A DNA stretch of 64,000 nt from Rhizobium sp. CF122 (lineage in GTDB: Bacteria > Pseudomonadota > Alphaproteobacteria > Rhizobiales > Rhizobiaceae), in NCBI RefSeq assembly GCF_000282035.1, contig NZ_AKKA01000071.1:186001-250000 (forward strand), read 5' to 3'. Within the stretch, counting starts at the first letter, position 1. Every line of letters starts with the position of its first letter. Under the pieces are notes generated by a model that saw only the letters and a list, made by a program, of their open reading frames with translations, did no database searches and was not told the DNA's origin. Shown here in pieces: positions 17,768 through 25,303 of the stretch. A program made the translations under genes and the position numbers.

Positions 17768-19243
17768 ATGGGGTTACCGCTACTGAGCCTCATCGTATTC
17801 ACGCCCGCTGTCGGGGCAGCGGTCCTGATGTTTCTACGCAGCGACGGTGCGGTGCGGTGGACGGCGCTGGCTGTCACCGTCCTCGACCTCGCTTTCTGCA
17901 TCGCCATGCTGGCCGGTTTCGACACCTCGACCCACGAAATGCAGTTCACCGAGGTGCGGCCGTGGGTGCCGGCACTCGGCATAACCTTTGCGCTCGGTGT
18001 CGATGGGATCAGCGCGCTTTTCGTGTTCTTGACGGCGCTGCTGGGGGCGGTTTGCGTGCTCGCCTCGTGGGTCGCGATCGACCGCAAGGTGAAGGAGTTC
18101 ATGGTCAGTCTGCTGGTCATGCAGGCGCTGATGCTTGGGGTGTTCTCAGCGCTCGACCTGTTCTTGTTCTATGTCTTCTGGGAGGCGATGCTGATCCCGA
18201 TGTACCTGATCATCGGCGTCTGGGGCGGAGACGGCCGGATCTACGCGGCTTTCAAGTTCTTCCTCTATACGCTGGCGGGCAGCGTCCTGTTCCTGATCGG
18301 CGTCATCGTGCTCTACATCAACGGCGGCAAGACCTTCGATATCCTCGCCCTGACAGCCAAGGACTTGCCGTTCGGGGTCCAGTCGTGGCTGTTCTTCGCC
18401 TTCCTTGTCGCCTTCGCGGTCAAGGTGCCGATGGTCCCGGTCCATACCTGGCTGCCGGACGCCCATGTGCAGGCGCCAACGGCAGGCAGCATTATTCTCG
18501 CCGGAGTGCTCCTGAAAATGGGCGCCTACGGATTCTTGCGGTTCTCGCTGCCGATGCTACCGGAGGCATCGCTATATTATTCGACACTGATGCTGGCGCT
18601 TTCAGCGCTTGCAATCGTCTATGGCGGGTTGCTTGCACTGGCGCAGGACGACCTCAAGAAGCTGGTGGCCTATTCCAGCATCAGCCACATGGGCTTCGTG
18701 ACGATGGGGATTTTCGCGCTGAACCTGCGAGGGCTCGAGGGCGCCATCCTGCAAATGTTCAATCACGGCGTAACGACGGGCGCCCTTTTTTTGTTCGTCG
18801 GCCTGATCTACGAGCGGACCCACACCCGCAGCATCGCCGATTATGGCGGGTTGATGAAGGTGGCGCCGGTCTATAGCGCGTTTCTTGCCTTGTTCATTCT
18901 GTCATCGATGGCGCTGCCGGGAACGAATTCGTTCGTCGGCGAGTTGCTCGTCCTGGCGGGCGGGTTTGCCGCCAACCTGGCTGTCGGCGCGGCAGCCATC
19001 TTGGGTGCCTTACTGGGCGCGGCCTATCTGCTTGGCATGTATGGCAAAGTCGCGCTTGGTCCGCCCAGCGTCGGCGTGCGGTTCAAGATACGTGACGTAA
19101 ATGCCCGCGAGGTAGCTGCGATGCTGCCGCTGGCCGTCTTCGTGCTCTGGGTCGGGCTCTATCCAAAACCTTTTCTCAACATCATTGACGCATCGGTTCA
19201 CCATCTGCTGGCGCACGTGCACGGCGAGGGGAGCGGCCAATGA
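17768..19243 (+). CDS. nuoM: NADH-quinone oxidoreductase subunit M
   Basis: A 491-residue pump subunit with about 14 helices. NuoM landmarks: LFLFYVFWEAMLIPMYLIIGVWGG (glutamate of helix 5), FAVKVPMVPVHTWLPDAHVQAPT (helix 7 lysine), GVLLKMGAYGFLRF (helix 8 lysine), and AYSSISHMGFV. Length matches the family (about 500). GGGGGATCC directly before the ATG at 17768 serves as ribosome site. Its stop overlaps nuoN by four bases. Confidence 0.96.
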   Translation: MGLPLLSLIVFTPAVGAAVLMFLRSDGAVRWTALAVTVLDLAFCIAMLAGFDTSTHEMQFTEVRPWVPALGITFALGVDGISALFVFLTALLGAVCVLASWVAIDRKVKEFMVSLLVMQALMLGVFSALDLFLFYVFWEAMLIPMYLIIGVWGGDGRIYAAFKFFLYTLAGSVLFLIGVIVLYINGGKTFDILALTAKDLPFGVQSWLFFAFLVAFAVKVPMVPVHTWLPDAHVQAPTAGSIILAGVLLKMGAYGFLRFSLPMLPEASLYYSTLMLALSALAIVYGGLLALAQDDLKKLVAYSSISHMGFVTMGIFALNLRGLEGAILQMFNHGVTTGALFLFVGLIYERTHTRSIADYGGLMKVAPVYSAFLALFILSSMALPGTNSFVGELLVLAGGFAANLAVGAAAILGALLGAAYLLGMYGKVALGPPSVGVRFKIRDVNAREVAAMLPLAVFVLWVGLYPKPFLNIIDASVHHLLAHVHGEGSGQ

Positions 19244-20679
19244 CCGCCACCGCGCTTTTCCAGTCGATCGTGGCGAGCCTGCCCGAAATCGTCGTGATCA
19301 TCGGAGCTTGCATCCTGCTGATCCTGGGGCAATTCGTGCAAAAGAGGCAGGAACACTTCCTTGTCTGGGCCTCCGTCGCCATCGTGCTGATGGCCGCCTC
19401 GGCGACACTCATGCTGGCGAGCGAGGTACGGCCGGCCTACACCGGCATGTTCATCGCCGACCGCTTCGCGGTCTTCTTCAAGTTCGTGTTCTACATCGCT
19501 ACCGTCCTGACATTCCTCCTTTCCCGAAAATATACCGATATCGAAGGGATCGGCAGCAGCGAATACTATGTCCTGCTGCTTTTGGCGCTTTCGGGAATGA
19601 TGATCATGGCCTCGGCGACCGATCTCATGTCGATCTATGTGGGCCTCGAGTTGATGGTGCTCTGCACCTATGTGCTGACCGGCTTCCTGCGGCAGGAGCG
19701 GCGATCGAACGAAGCGGCGCTGAAATATGTGATCCTCGGCGCGGTCTCGACCGGGATCTTCCTTTACGGCGTTTCGCTGGTTTACGGGCTCACCGGCACG
19801 ACACAACTCGACGGGATGGCTGCGGCGGTGACCGGCGATCCGCTCGATCCCGGATTGCTGCTGGCGGTGGTCTTCATTGTCGCGGGGCTGGTCTTCAAAG
19901 TCGGCGCGGTGCCGTTCCATATGTGGGTGCCGGACGTCTATGAAGGCGCGCCAACCACGATCACCGCCTTCATGTCGGTGGGCCCCAAGGCGGCGGGGTT
20001 CGCGGTGATCCTGCGGGTGTTCCTCAACCCTCTGGTCGCAGCCTCGGATGTCTGGATCATCGTCGCGGTCATTGCGGTGGTGACAATGGCGCTCGGCAGT
20101 TTCGTGGCGCTGGTGCAGGATAATTTCAAGCGCCTCCTGGCTTATTCCAGCATTGCCCATGCTGGGTTCGCCCTTTTCGGCGTGGCGGCCGGCGGTGCGG
20201 ACGGGATCGCCAGCGTGATGCTTTACCTGCTGATCTACGCTTTCATGAATCTCGGCATTTTCGGTACCATCATCATGATGCGGAACGGCGATTTCTCGGG
20301 CGAGGTTGTCGAAGACTATGCGGGTCTCGCCAAATCGCATCCCGGGCTGGCGCTTGTGATGCTGCTCTATCTGTTCTCGCTGGCCGGCATTCCGCCGACG
20401 GCCGGGTTCTTCGCCAAGTTCTACGTGCTGGTCGCGCTGGTCGAGCGAGGTTTCGTCATGCTGGCGGTGATCGCGGTGCTGCTGAGCGTCGTCGCCGCCT
20501 ACTTTTATATCCGGATCGTCATGGTGATCTACATGCGCGAGCCGGAGAAGATGTTCGACCCGGCGCTGACGCCTATGGTGCGCGCCACGCTGGCCTTCAC
20601 CGCCGTCGGCACCATCGGCATTGGCCTGTTTCCAGCGTGGTTTCTGAGGCTTGCTCAGCATTCCGTGTTCGGCGGCTGA
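19240..20679 (+). CDS. nuoN: NADH-quinone oxidoreductase subunit N
   Basis: A 479-residue pump subunit. NuoN landmarks: SIYVGLELMVLCTYVLTGF (helix 5 glutamate), FKVGAVPFHMWVPDVYEGAPT (helix 7 lysine), SVGPKAAGF and LAYSSIAHAGF. The ATG overlaps the nuoM stop (ATGA). In the usual complex I order this is the last gene; here nuoA follows after a 155-base gap. This is the one clear interruption in the plus-strand cluster and possibly the old end of an operon. Confidence 0.96.
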   Translation: MTATALFQSIVASLPEIVVIIGACILLILGQFVQKRQEHFLVWASVAIVLMAASATLMLASEVRPAYTGMFIADRFAVFFKFVFYIATVLTFLLSRKYTDIEGIGSSEYYVLLLLALSGMMIMASATDLMSIYVGLELMVLCTYVLTGFLRQERRSNEAALKYVILGAVSTGIFLYGVSLVYGLTGTTQLDGMAAAVTGDPLDPGLLLAVVFIVAGLVFKVGAVPFHMWVPDVYEGAPTTITAFMSVGPKAAGFAVILRVFLNPLVAASDVWIIVAVIAVVTMALGSFVALVQDNFKRLLAYSSIAHAGFALFGVAAGGADGIASVMLYLLIYAFMNLGIFGTIIMMRNGDFSGEVVEDYAGLAKSHPGLALVMLLYLFSLAGIPPTAGFFAKFYVLVALVERGFVMLAVIAVLLSVVAAYFYIRIVMVIYMREPEKMFDPALTPMVRATLAFTAVGTIGIGLFPAWFLRLAQHSVFGG

Positions 20680-20834
20680 TCTATTGAATTTGCAATGATC
20701 CACCCGACGGAATACACTGATAATCCAAGAAAGGATTGCCAAAGTCGCTTCCCGGGGCGACCGCACTACCGGTTCCGGATGGGGCCGGCGGCGGCCTGAA
20801 GAAAGCTCTCGGTGGGTGACCGGGGCAATGCGAT
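20680..20834. other. Gap between nuoN and nuoA
   Basis: This 155-base gap is the longest spacer in the plus-strand complex I run. No terminator with a T-run was found. It may hold a second promoter for nuoA-G, but no standard promoter or FNR/FixK-type palindrome could be picked out with confidence. Confidence 0.4.
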
Positions 20835-21206
20835 ATGACTATGGCTGCAATGGAGTTCCTGCCGGTTCTTTTCATGGTTGCCGGAATTGTTCTGGTGACG
20901 GCGGCGACGCTATTTTTCTCCTCGTTGCTGCGGCCGTCCAATCCCTATCCCGAGAAGAACATGCCCTATGAGTGCGGCGTGGACCCAGCGGGCGAAGCCG
21001 CCGGGGGCCGTTTCAGGGTGCAGTTCTTTGTGCTGGCGATCCTGCTGGTGGTCTTCGACGTCGAGACGATGTTCCTCTTTCCCTGGGCTGTCGTCCTGAA
21101 AGACATAGGTCTGGTCGGTTATGTCGAGATGTTCGTCTTCATGTTGCTGCTTATCGTGGGTTTCGCCTACGCCTGGCTGAAGGGAGCGCTGGAATGGGAG
21201 GCGTAA
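20835..21206 (+). CDS. nuoA: NADH-quinone oxidoreductase subunit A
   Basis: A 123-residue, three-helix membrane protein. Diagnostic segments are [39 protein letters not shown] and the third helix ending [12 protein letters not shown]. NuoA lies at the junction of membrane and peripheral arms, and its loop helps shape the quinone tunnel. The first ATG at 20835 lacks a strong ribosome site; in-frame ATGs follow at 20841 and 20850, so the N-terminus is uncertain by a few residues. Its end overlaps nuoB by 13 bases. Confidence 0.95.
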   Translation: MTMAAMEFLPVLFMVAGIVLVTAATLFFSSLLRPSNPYPEKNMPYECGVDPAGEAAGGRFRVQFFVLAILLVVFDVETMFLFPWAVVLKDIGLVGYVEMFVFMLLLIVGFAYAWLKGALEWEA

Positions 21207-21697
21207 ACAATGCGATCCGCGACAGCGTGCTGTTCACCACGGCCGAGAGCATCATCAACTGGAGCCGAAAATCCGCGCTGTGGCCCGAGACCTTCGGTAT
21301 TGCCTGCTGCGCCATCGAGATGATCTCGGCAGGATGCGCGCGCTATGATCTCGACCGGTTCGGCGTGGTGTTCCGGCCTTCGCCGCGCCAGTCCGATGTG
21401 ATGATCATCGCCGGCACCGTGACCCGGAAGTTCGCCCCCGTCGTGCGCCGGCTCTATGACCAGATGCCGGAGCCGCGCTGGGTGATCGCAATGGGCACCT
21501 GCGCCATCTCAGGCGGGGTCTACAACACCTATGCCGTGGTGCAGGGGTCGGAAACCTTCGTGCCCGTCGACGTGCATGTGCCAGGCTGTCCGCCGCGGCC
21601 CGAGGCGCTGATGCACGGCTTCCTGCTGCTTCAGGAGAAGATCAAGAGATCCCGCGCGCTAGCCGGGACGCCTCTGGATCGGATTGCAGCCTCATGA
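21194..21697 (+). CDS. nuoB: NADH-quinone oxidoreductase subunit B
   Basis: A 167-residue protein that carries cluster N2, the last iron-sulfur cluster before quinone. The four ligands are visible: the tandem pair in [13 protein letters not shown], then GTCAISGG and [10 protein letters not shown]. The ATG at 21194 lies inside the end of nuoA; the next ATG (21210) is out of frame, so the overlap is real. The stop overlaps the nuoC start by four bases. Confidence 0.96.
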   Translation: MGGVNNAIRDSVLFTTAESIINWSRKSALWPETFGIACCAIEMISAGCARYDLDRFGVVFRPSPRQSDVMIIAGTVTRKFAPVVRRLYDQMPEPRWVIAMGTCAISGGVYNTYAVVQGSETFVPVDVHVPGCPPRPEALMHGFLLLQEKIKRSRALAGTPLDRIAAS

Positions 21698-22257
21698 GCG
21701 TGGAGCCGTCTCTCAATCGCGCTCTGATCATGGAGCATTTCGAAGCAGCAATCGAGGACCTCGGCGCCGTGCACGGCATCTACGCCTTTGCCGTCCCACC
21801 CGAAAAGATCGTTGAGTTCTGCCGATTTCTGAAAGACCATCCGGCGCTCCGGTTCAATTTCCTGTCTGACATCTGTGGGGTCGATCATTACCCGGAGTTG
21901 CCACGCTATGAGGCGGTGTACCACCTCTATTCGCTGCCGAACAAATGGCGGGTTCGCATCAAGTGCCGGCTTGGTGATCCGCCTCGCGTCCCGTCGGTGA
22001 CGGGGGTCTGGCGCACTGCCAATTGGCACGAGCGCGAGGCCTGGGACATGTATGGCATCAAGTTCGAAGGCCATCCCGATCTGCGCCGGATCTATATGTG
22101 GGAAGGCTTCGAGGGCTTTCCCCAGCGCAAGGATTTTCCCTTAAGGGGCTACAAGGACAAACTGAATCCCTTCGGTGCCGAGGGCCCGCCGCCAACGCAG
22201 CCAGACATTGCCACCAGGGACATTCCAGAAGGAGGCCGTTCCACGCCGGAGAGTTGA
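21694..22257 (+). CDS. nuoC: NADH-quinone oxidoreductase subunit C
   Basis: A 187-residue protein of the 30-kDa family. Recognition comes from [30 protein letters not shown], and the family signature [21 protein letters not shown] followed by [10 protein letters not shown]. NuoC binds NuoD in the connecting module and carries no cofactor. It is a separate gene here, not fused to nuoD as in E. coli. The start overlaps nuoB (ATGA). Confidence 0.96.
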   Translation: MSVEPSLNRALIMEHFEAAIEDLGAVHGIYAFAVPPEKIVEFCRFLKDHPALRFNFLSDICGVDHYPELPRYEAVYHLYSLPNKWRVRIKCRLGDPPRVPSVTGVWRTANWHEREAWDMYGIKFEGHPDLRRIYMWEGFEGFPQRKDFPLRGYKDKLNPFGAEGPPPTQPDIATRDIPEGGRSTPES

Positions 22258-22258
22258 G

Positions 22259-23473
22259 ATGACCGAAGTCACCGAGCTCAGTAGACCGGAAGGCGAAGCG
22301 CTTAATACCAAGGAAGTGCTCCTCAATCTCGGCCCGCAGCACCCCAGCACCCATGGGGTACTCCGGCTCGTCCTCAAACTGGACGGCGAGTACGTCGAGC
22401 GTGTGGATCCGCATATCGGCTACCTCCACCGCGGCACGGAAAAACTCGCCGAGAGCTTCACCTATACGCAGATTTTCCCGCTGACGGACCGGCTCGACTA
22501 TCTCTGCCCACCGTCCAATAATCTGGCCTTCGCGCTGGCGGTGGAGAAGCTCCTTGGCATAGAAGCACCGATCCGGGCGCAGTACATCCGCGTGATGATG
22601 GCCGAGCTGGCGCGGATTTCCGGTCATCTTCTGATCACTGGTGCGCTGCCAATGGATCTGGGTGCAATGACCGCGCTGCTCTACGTCATGCGCGAGCGCG
22701 AGATGATCATGGACCTGCTGGAGATGATTACCGGTGCGCGCATGCACACATCCTTCTGCAGGGTTGGCGGAGTGCGCGAGGATCTGCCTGACGGATTCCT
22801 TCCCAAGATCAGGGAGTTCTGCGACATCTTCCCGAACCGGATCCGCGACTATGAGCGATTGCTCGAAGACAACAGGGTGTTCCTCAAGCGCACGAAGGGG
22901 ATCGGCGTGATCTCCGGCGAAGACGCAATCGATCTGGGTCTCAGTGGCCCGAACCTGCGTGCCTCCGGCGTCGACTGGGATATCCGCCGTGACGAGCCCT
23001 ACGAGATTTATGACCGGCTCGCGTTCAACGTCATCACCCGCAACGAGGGCGATTGCTACGCGCGCTGGCGGTGCCGCGTCGATGAGATGCGCGAAAGCAT
23101 CGCGATCATCGAACAATGTATCGACCAGATGCCCGAAGGACCGTTCCAGATCGACATGCCGACCATCGCGTTCCCGGTAGACAAGGAACGCGTGCATTGC
23201 TCGATGGAGGCTTTGATCCAGCATTTCGACCTGTCGGCCTATGGCTTCAAGGTACCTAAAGGCGAGGTCTATTCGGCGATCGAGGCGCCAAAGGGTGAGT
23301 TGGGGTTCTACATCATCAGCGACGGATCGCCGAAACCGTTCCGCATGAAGGTGCGAGCACCGTCTTTCGTGAACCTTCAGGGCCTCTTCGGGGTCACCAA
23401 CGCACGCTACCTGGCCGACATGATTGCCGTGCTGGGCAGCCTCGATCCGGTGATGGCGGAGGTGGATAAGTAA
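22259..23473 (+). CDS. nuoD: NADH-quinone oxidoreductase subunit D
   Basis: A 404-residue protein of the 49-kDa family, which forms the quinone-binding site with NuoB. Landmarks: LNLGPQHPSTHGVLRLVLKLDGE (quinone-site histidine segment), HRGTEKLAE, DRLDYLCPPSNN, and the ending SFVNLQGLFGVTNARYLADMIAVLGSLDPVMAEVDK-like tail typical of NuoD. ATG 22259 follows GGAGAGTTG and lies one base after the nuoC stop. An upstream in-frame ATG would run through nuoC and is rejected. Confidence 0.96.
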   Translation: MTEVTELSRPEGEALNTKEVLLNLGPQHPSTHGVLRLVLKLDGEYVERVDPHIGYLHRGTEKLAESFTYTQIFPLTDRLDYLCPPSNNLAFALAVEKLLGIEAPIRAQYIRVMMAELARISGHLLITGALPMDLGAMTALLYVMREREMIMDLLEMITGARMHTSFCRVGGVREDLPDGFLPKIREFCDIFPNRIRDYERLLEDNRVFLKRTKGIGVISGEDAIDLGLSGPNLRASGVDWDIRRDEPYEIYDRLAFNVITRNEGDCYARWRCRVDEMRESIAIIEQCIDQMPEGPFQIDMPTIAFPVDKERVHCSMEALIQHFDLSAYGFKVPKGEVYSAIEAPKGELGFYIISDGSPKPFRMKVRAPSFVNLQGLFGVTNARYLADMIAVLGSLDPVMAEVDK

Positions 23474-23490
23474 CAGGAGATTTGGATGCG

Positions 23491-24003
23491 ATGAGCATGC
23501 GCGAGAAGATAAAAGCGGCGGCGGCGCGGTATCCGAACCAGCGCTCGGCGATCATGCCCGCGCTTCTGATCGCGCAGAAGGAACATGGTTATCTGCCCGG
23601 TCCGGTGTTGGAGGAGGTCGCCGACATCCTCGGCGTCGAGCGGATGTGGGTTTACGAACTGGCGACCTTCTACACGCTCTTCCATACCGAACCGGTGGGT
23701 CTGTTCCACCTGCAGCTCTGTGATAACGTTTCCTGCATGCTGTGCGGATCGGAGGACCTGCTAAAGCACCTGGAAGCGGTCCTGGCGATCAAGAAGGGTG
23801 AGACCACCCCGGATGGGATGTTCACGCTTTCGACTGTGGAATGCCTCGGCGCCTGCGAGATGGCTCCGGTAATGCAAGTCGGCGACGATTACCACGGCAA
23901 TCTGGATGTCGCGCGGGTAAACGCGTTGTTGGACAATCTTCGGGCTACAGCAGCGCGGGCGGCGAGCATTGAGCATGTTTGCGCGCAGCCGCCGGGAGAG
24001 TAG
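23491..24003 (+). CDS. nuoE: NADH-quinone oxidoreductase subunit E
   Basis: A 170-residue thioredoxin-fold protein with a [2Fe-2S] cluster (N1a). Two ligand pairs are visible: LCDNVSCMLCGS and ECLGACEMAP. N-terminal QRSAIMPALLIAQKEHGYLP is typical. AGGAGA ends 10 bases before the ATG at 23491; a TTG at 23482 is too close to it. NuoE, NuoF and NuoG form the NADH-oxidising module. Confidence 0.95.
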   Translation: MSMREKIKAAAARYPNQRSAIMPALLIAQKEHGYLPGPVLEEVADILGVERMWVYELATFYTLFHTEPVGLFHLQLCDNVSCMLCGSEDLLKHLEAVLAIKKGETTPDGMFTLSTVECLGACEMAPVMQVGDDYHGNLDVARVNALLDNLRATAARAASIEHVCAQPPGE

Positions 24004-24007
24004 CGCC

Positions 24008-25273
24008 ATGTTCGAGCCGGTTCTCCTCAAGAACATGAACGTGCCGGATGGTCATTTGCTGCCGACCTATGAGGCGGGCGGCGGCTATCAGGCGCTGCAG
24101 AAGGTGCTGCGCGAGCACACGCCCGATGAGATCGTCGACCTCGTCAAGGAATCAAACCTGCGCGGTCGCGGCGGCGCCGGTTTTCCGACGGGCATGAAAT
24201 GGAGCTTCGTGCCGAAGCGGGGCGACAAGCCGAAATATCTGTGCTGCAATGCCGACGAAGGCGAGCCCGGCACCTTCAAGGACCGGATCATCATGGAGCG
24301 CGACCCGCACCAGCTCATCGAGGGGCTGGCGGTAAGCGCCTACGCGATCGGCGCCAAGACCGCCTATGTCTACATCCGCGGAGAGTATGTGACGGCGATC
24401 CGTCGCCTGGAGCAGGCGATCGCCGAGGCTCACGAAAGAGGTTACCTCGGGCGGAATATCCTGGGCTCCGTTTTCGATTTCGCCGTGCATATCCATTGCG
24501 GCGCTGGCGCCTATATCTGCGGCGAGGAGACCGCGATGCTCGACTCGCTCGAGGGCAAGCGGGCGCAGCCCCGCCTGAAACCGCCGTTTCCGGCGGTCGA
24601 GGGGCTCTACGCCAGCCCGACGGTCATCAACAATGTCGAGACGCTCGCTTGCGTGCCGCATATCGTGATGCGGGGCTCGAGGTGGTTTCGGGAGATCGGC
24701 CCGGACAAGAGCCCCGGCCCGAAGCTCTATTGCCTCAGCGGACAAGTGCGCAAACCCGGTCTCTATGAATTGCCGATGGGCATACCGCTGCGGGAGCTGA
24801 TCGAGAACCACGCCGGCGGTCCCTTGCCCGGACGCAGGATCAAGGCGGTGATCCCGGGCGGTGTCTCGGCGCCGGTCATCCCGGAAAGCGGGCTTGAGGT
24901 GGGGATGGATTTCGACTCGCTCGCTGCCGCCGGTTCGATGCTCGGCTCGGCCGGCGTGATCGTGATCGACGACTCGACCTGTATGGTCAAGGTCGCCACC
25001 CGGATCATCGAATTCTTCCACCACGAGTCCTGCGGCAAGTGCACGCCTTGCCGCGAGGGGCTGAACTGGGTCGTGAAAGTGTTGCGCCGGGTCGAGGCGG
25101 GGCAGGGGGAGGCGGGCGATCTGGAACAGCTGGACGCGCTCTGTAAGGGCATTTTCGGGAATACGTTCTGCGCTTTGGGCGACGGCGCGGCTATGGGGCT
25201 GCGGGCCGCGCTCAAGCATTTCCGCGATGAGTTCGTCGCCCATATCGAGGAGCGGAGGTGCCCGTTTCACTGA
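24008..25273 (+). CDS. nuoF: NADH-quinone oxidoreductase subunit F
   Basis: A 421-residue protein of the 51-kDa family, which oxidises NADH with FMN and passes electrons to cluster N3. Visible motifs: NLRGRGGAGFPTGMKW (NADH/FMN loop), CNADEGEPGTFKDR, CGAGAYICGEETAML, and the N3 ligands in ESCGKCTPCREG with a last cysteine in NTFCALGDG. GGGAGAG lies 8 bases before the ATG at 24008, which favours it over an earlier in-frame ATG inside nuoE. Confidence 0.96.
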   Translation: MFEPVLLKNMNVPDGHLLPTYEAGGGYQALQKVLREHTPDEIVDLVKESNLRGRGGAGFPTGMKWSFVPKRGDKPKYLCCNADEGEPGTFKDRIIMERDPHQLIEGLAVSAYAIGAKTAYVYIRGEYVTAIRRLEQAIAEAHERGYLGRNILGSVFDFAVHIHCGAGAYICGEETAMLDSLEGKRAQPRLKPPFPAVEGLYASPTVINNVETLACVPHIVMRGSRWFREIGPDKSPGPKLYCLSGQVRKPGLYELPMGIPLRELIENHAGGPLPGRRIKAVIPGGVSAPVIPESGLEVGMDFDSLAAAGSMLGSAGVIVIDDSTCMVKVATRIIEFFHHESCGKCTPCREGLNWVVKVLRRVEAGQGEAGDLEQLDALCKGIFGNTFCALGDGAAMGLRAALKHFRDEFVAHIEERRCPFH

Positions 25274-25303
25274 GGTGCGCTGGAAGAAGACCGCGAGGAA
25301 GCC

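Noticed and set aside
17768..20679. Stand-alone Mrp sodium/proton antiporter operon instead of complex I
   Set aside because: NuoM and NuoN are canonical, all A-K subunits are present, and no MrpB, C, E, F or G partner genes are found, so a complex I membrane arm is the better reading.
19198..20766. Minus-strand open frame of 522 codons opposite nuoN
   Set aside because: Antisense to an unmistakable nuoN; rich in His, Arg and Asp, as expected from reverse reading of membrane-protein codons.
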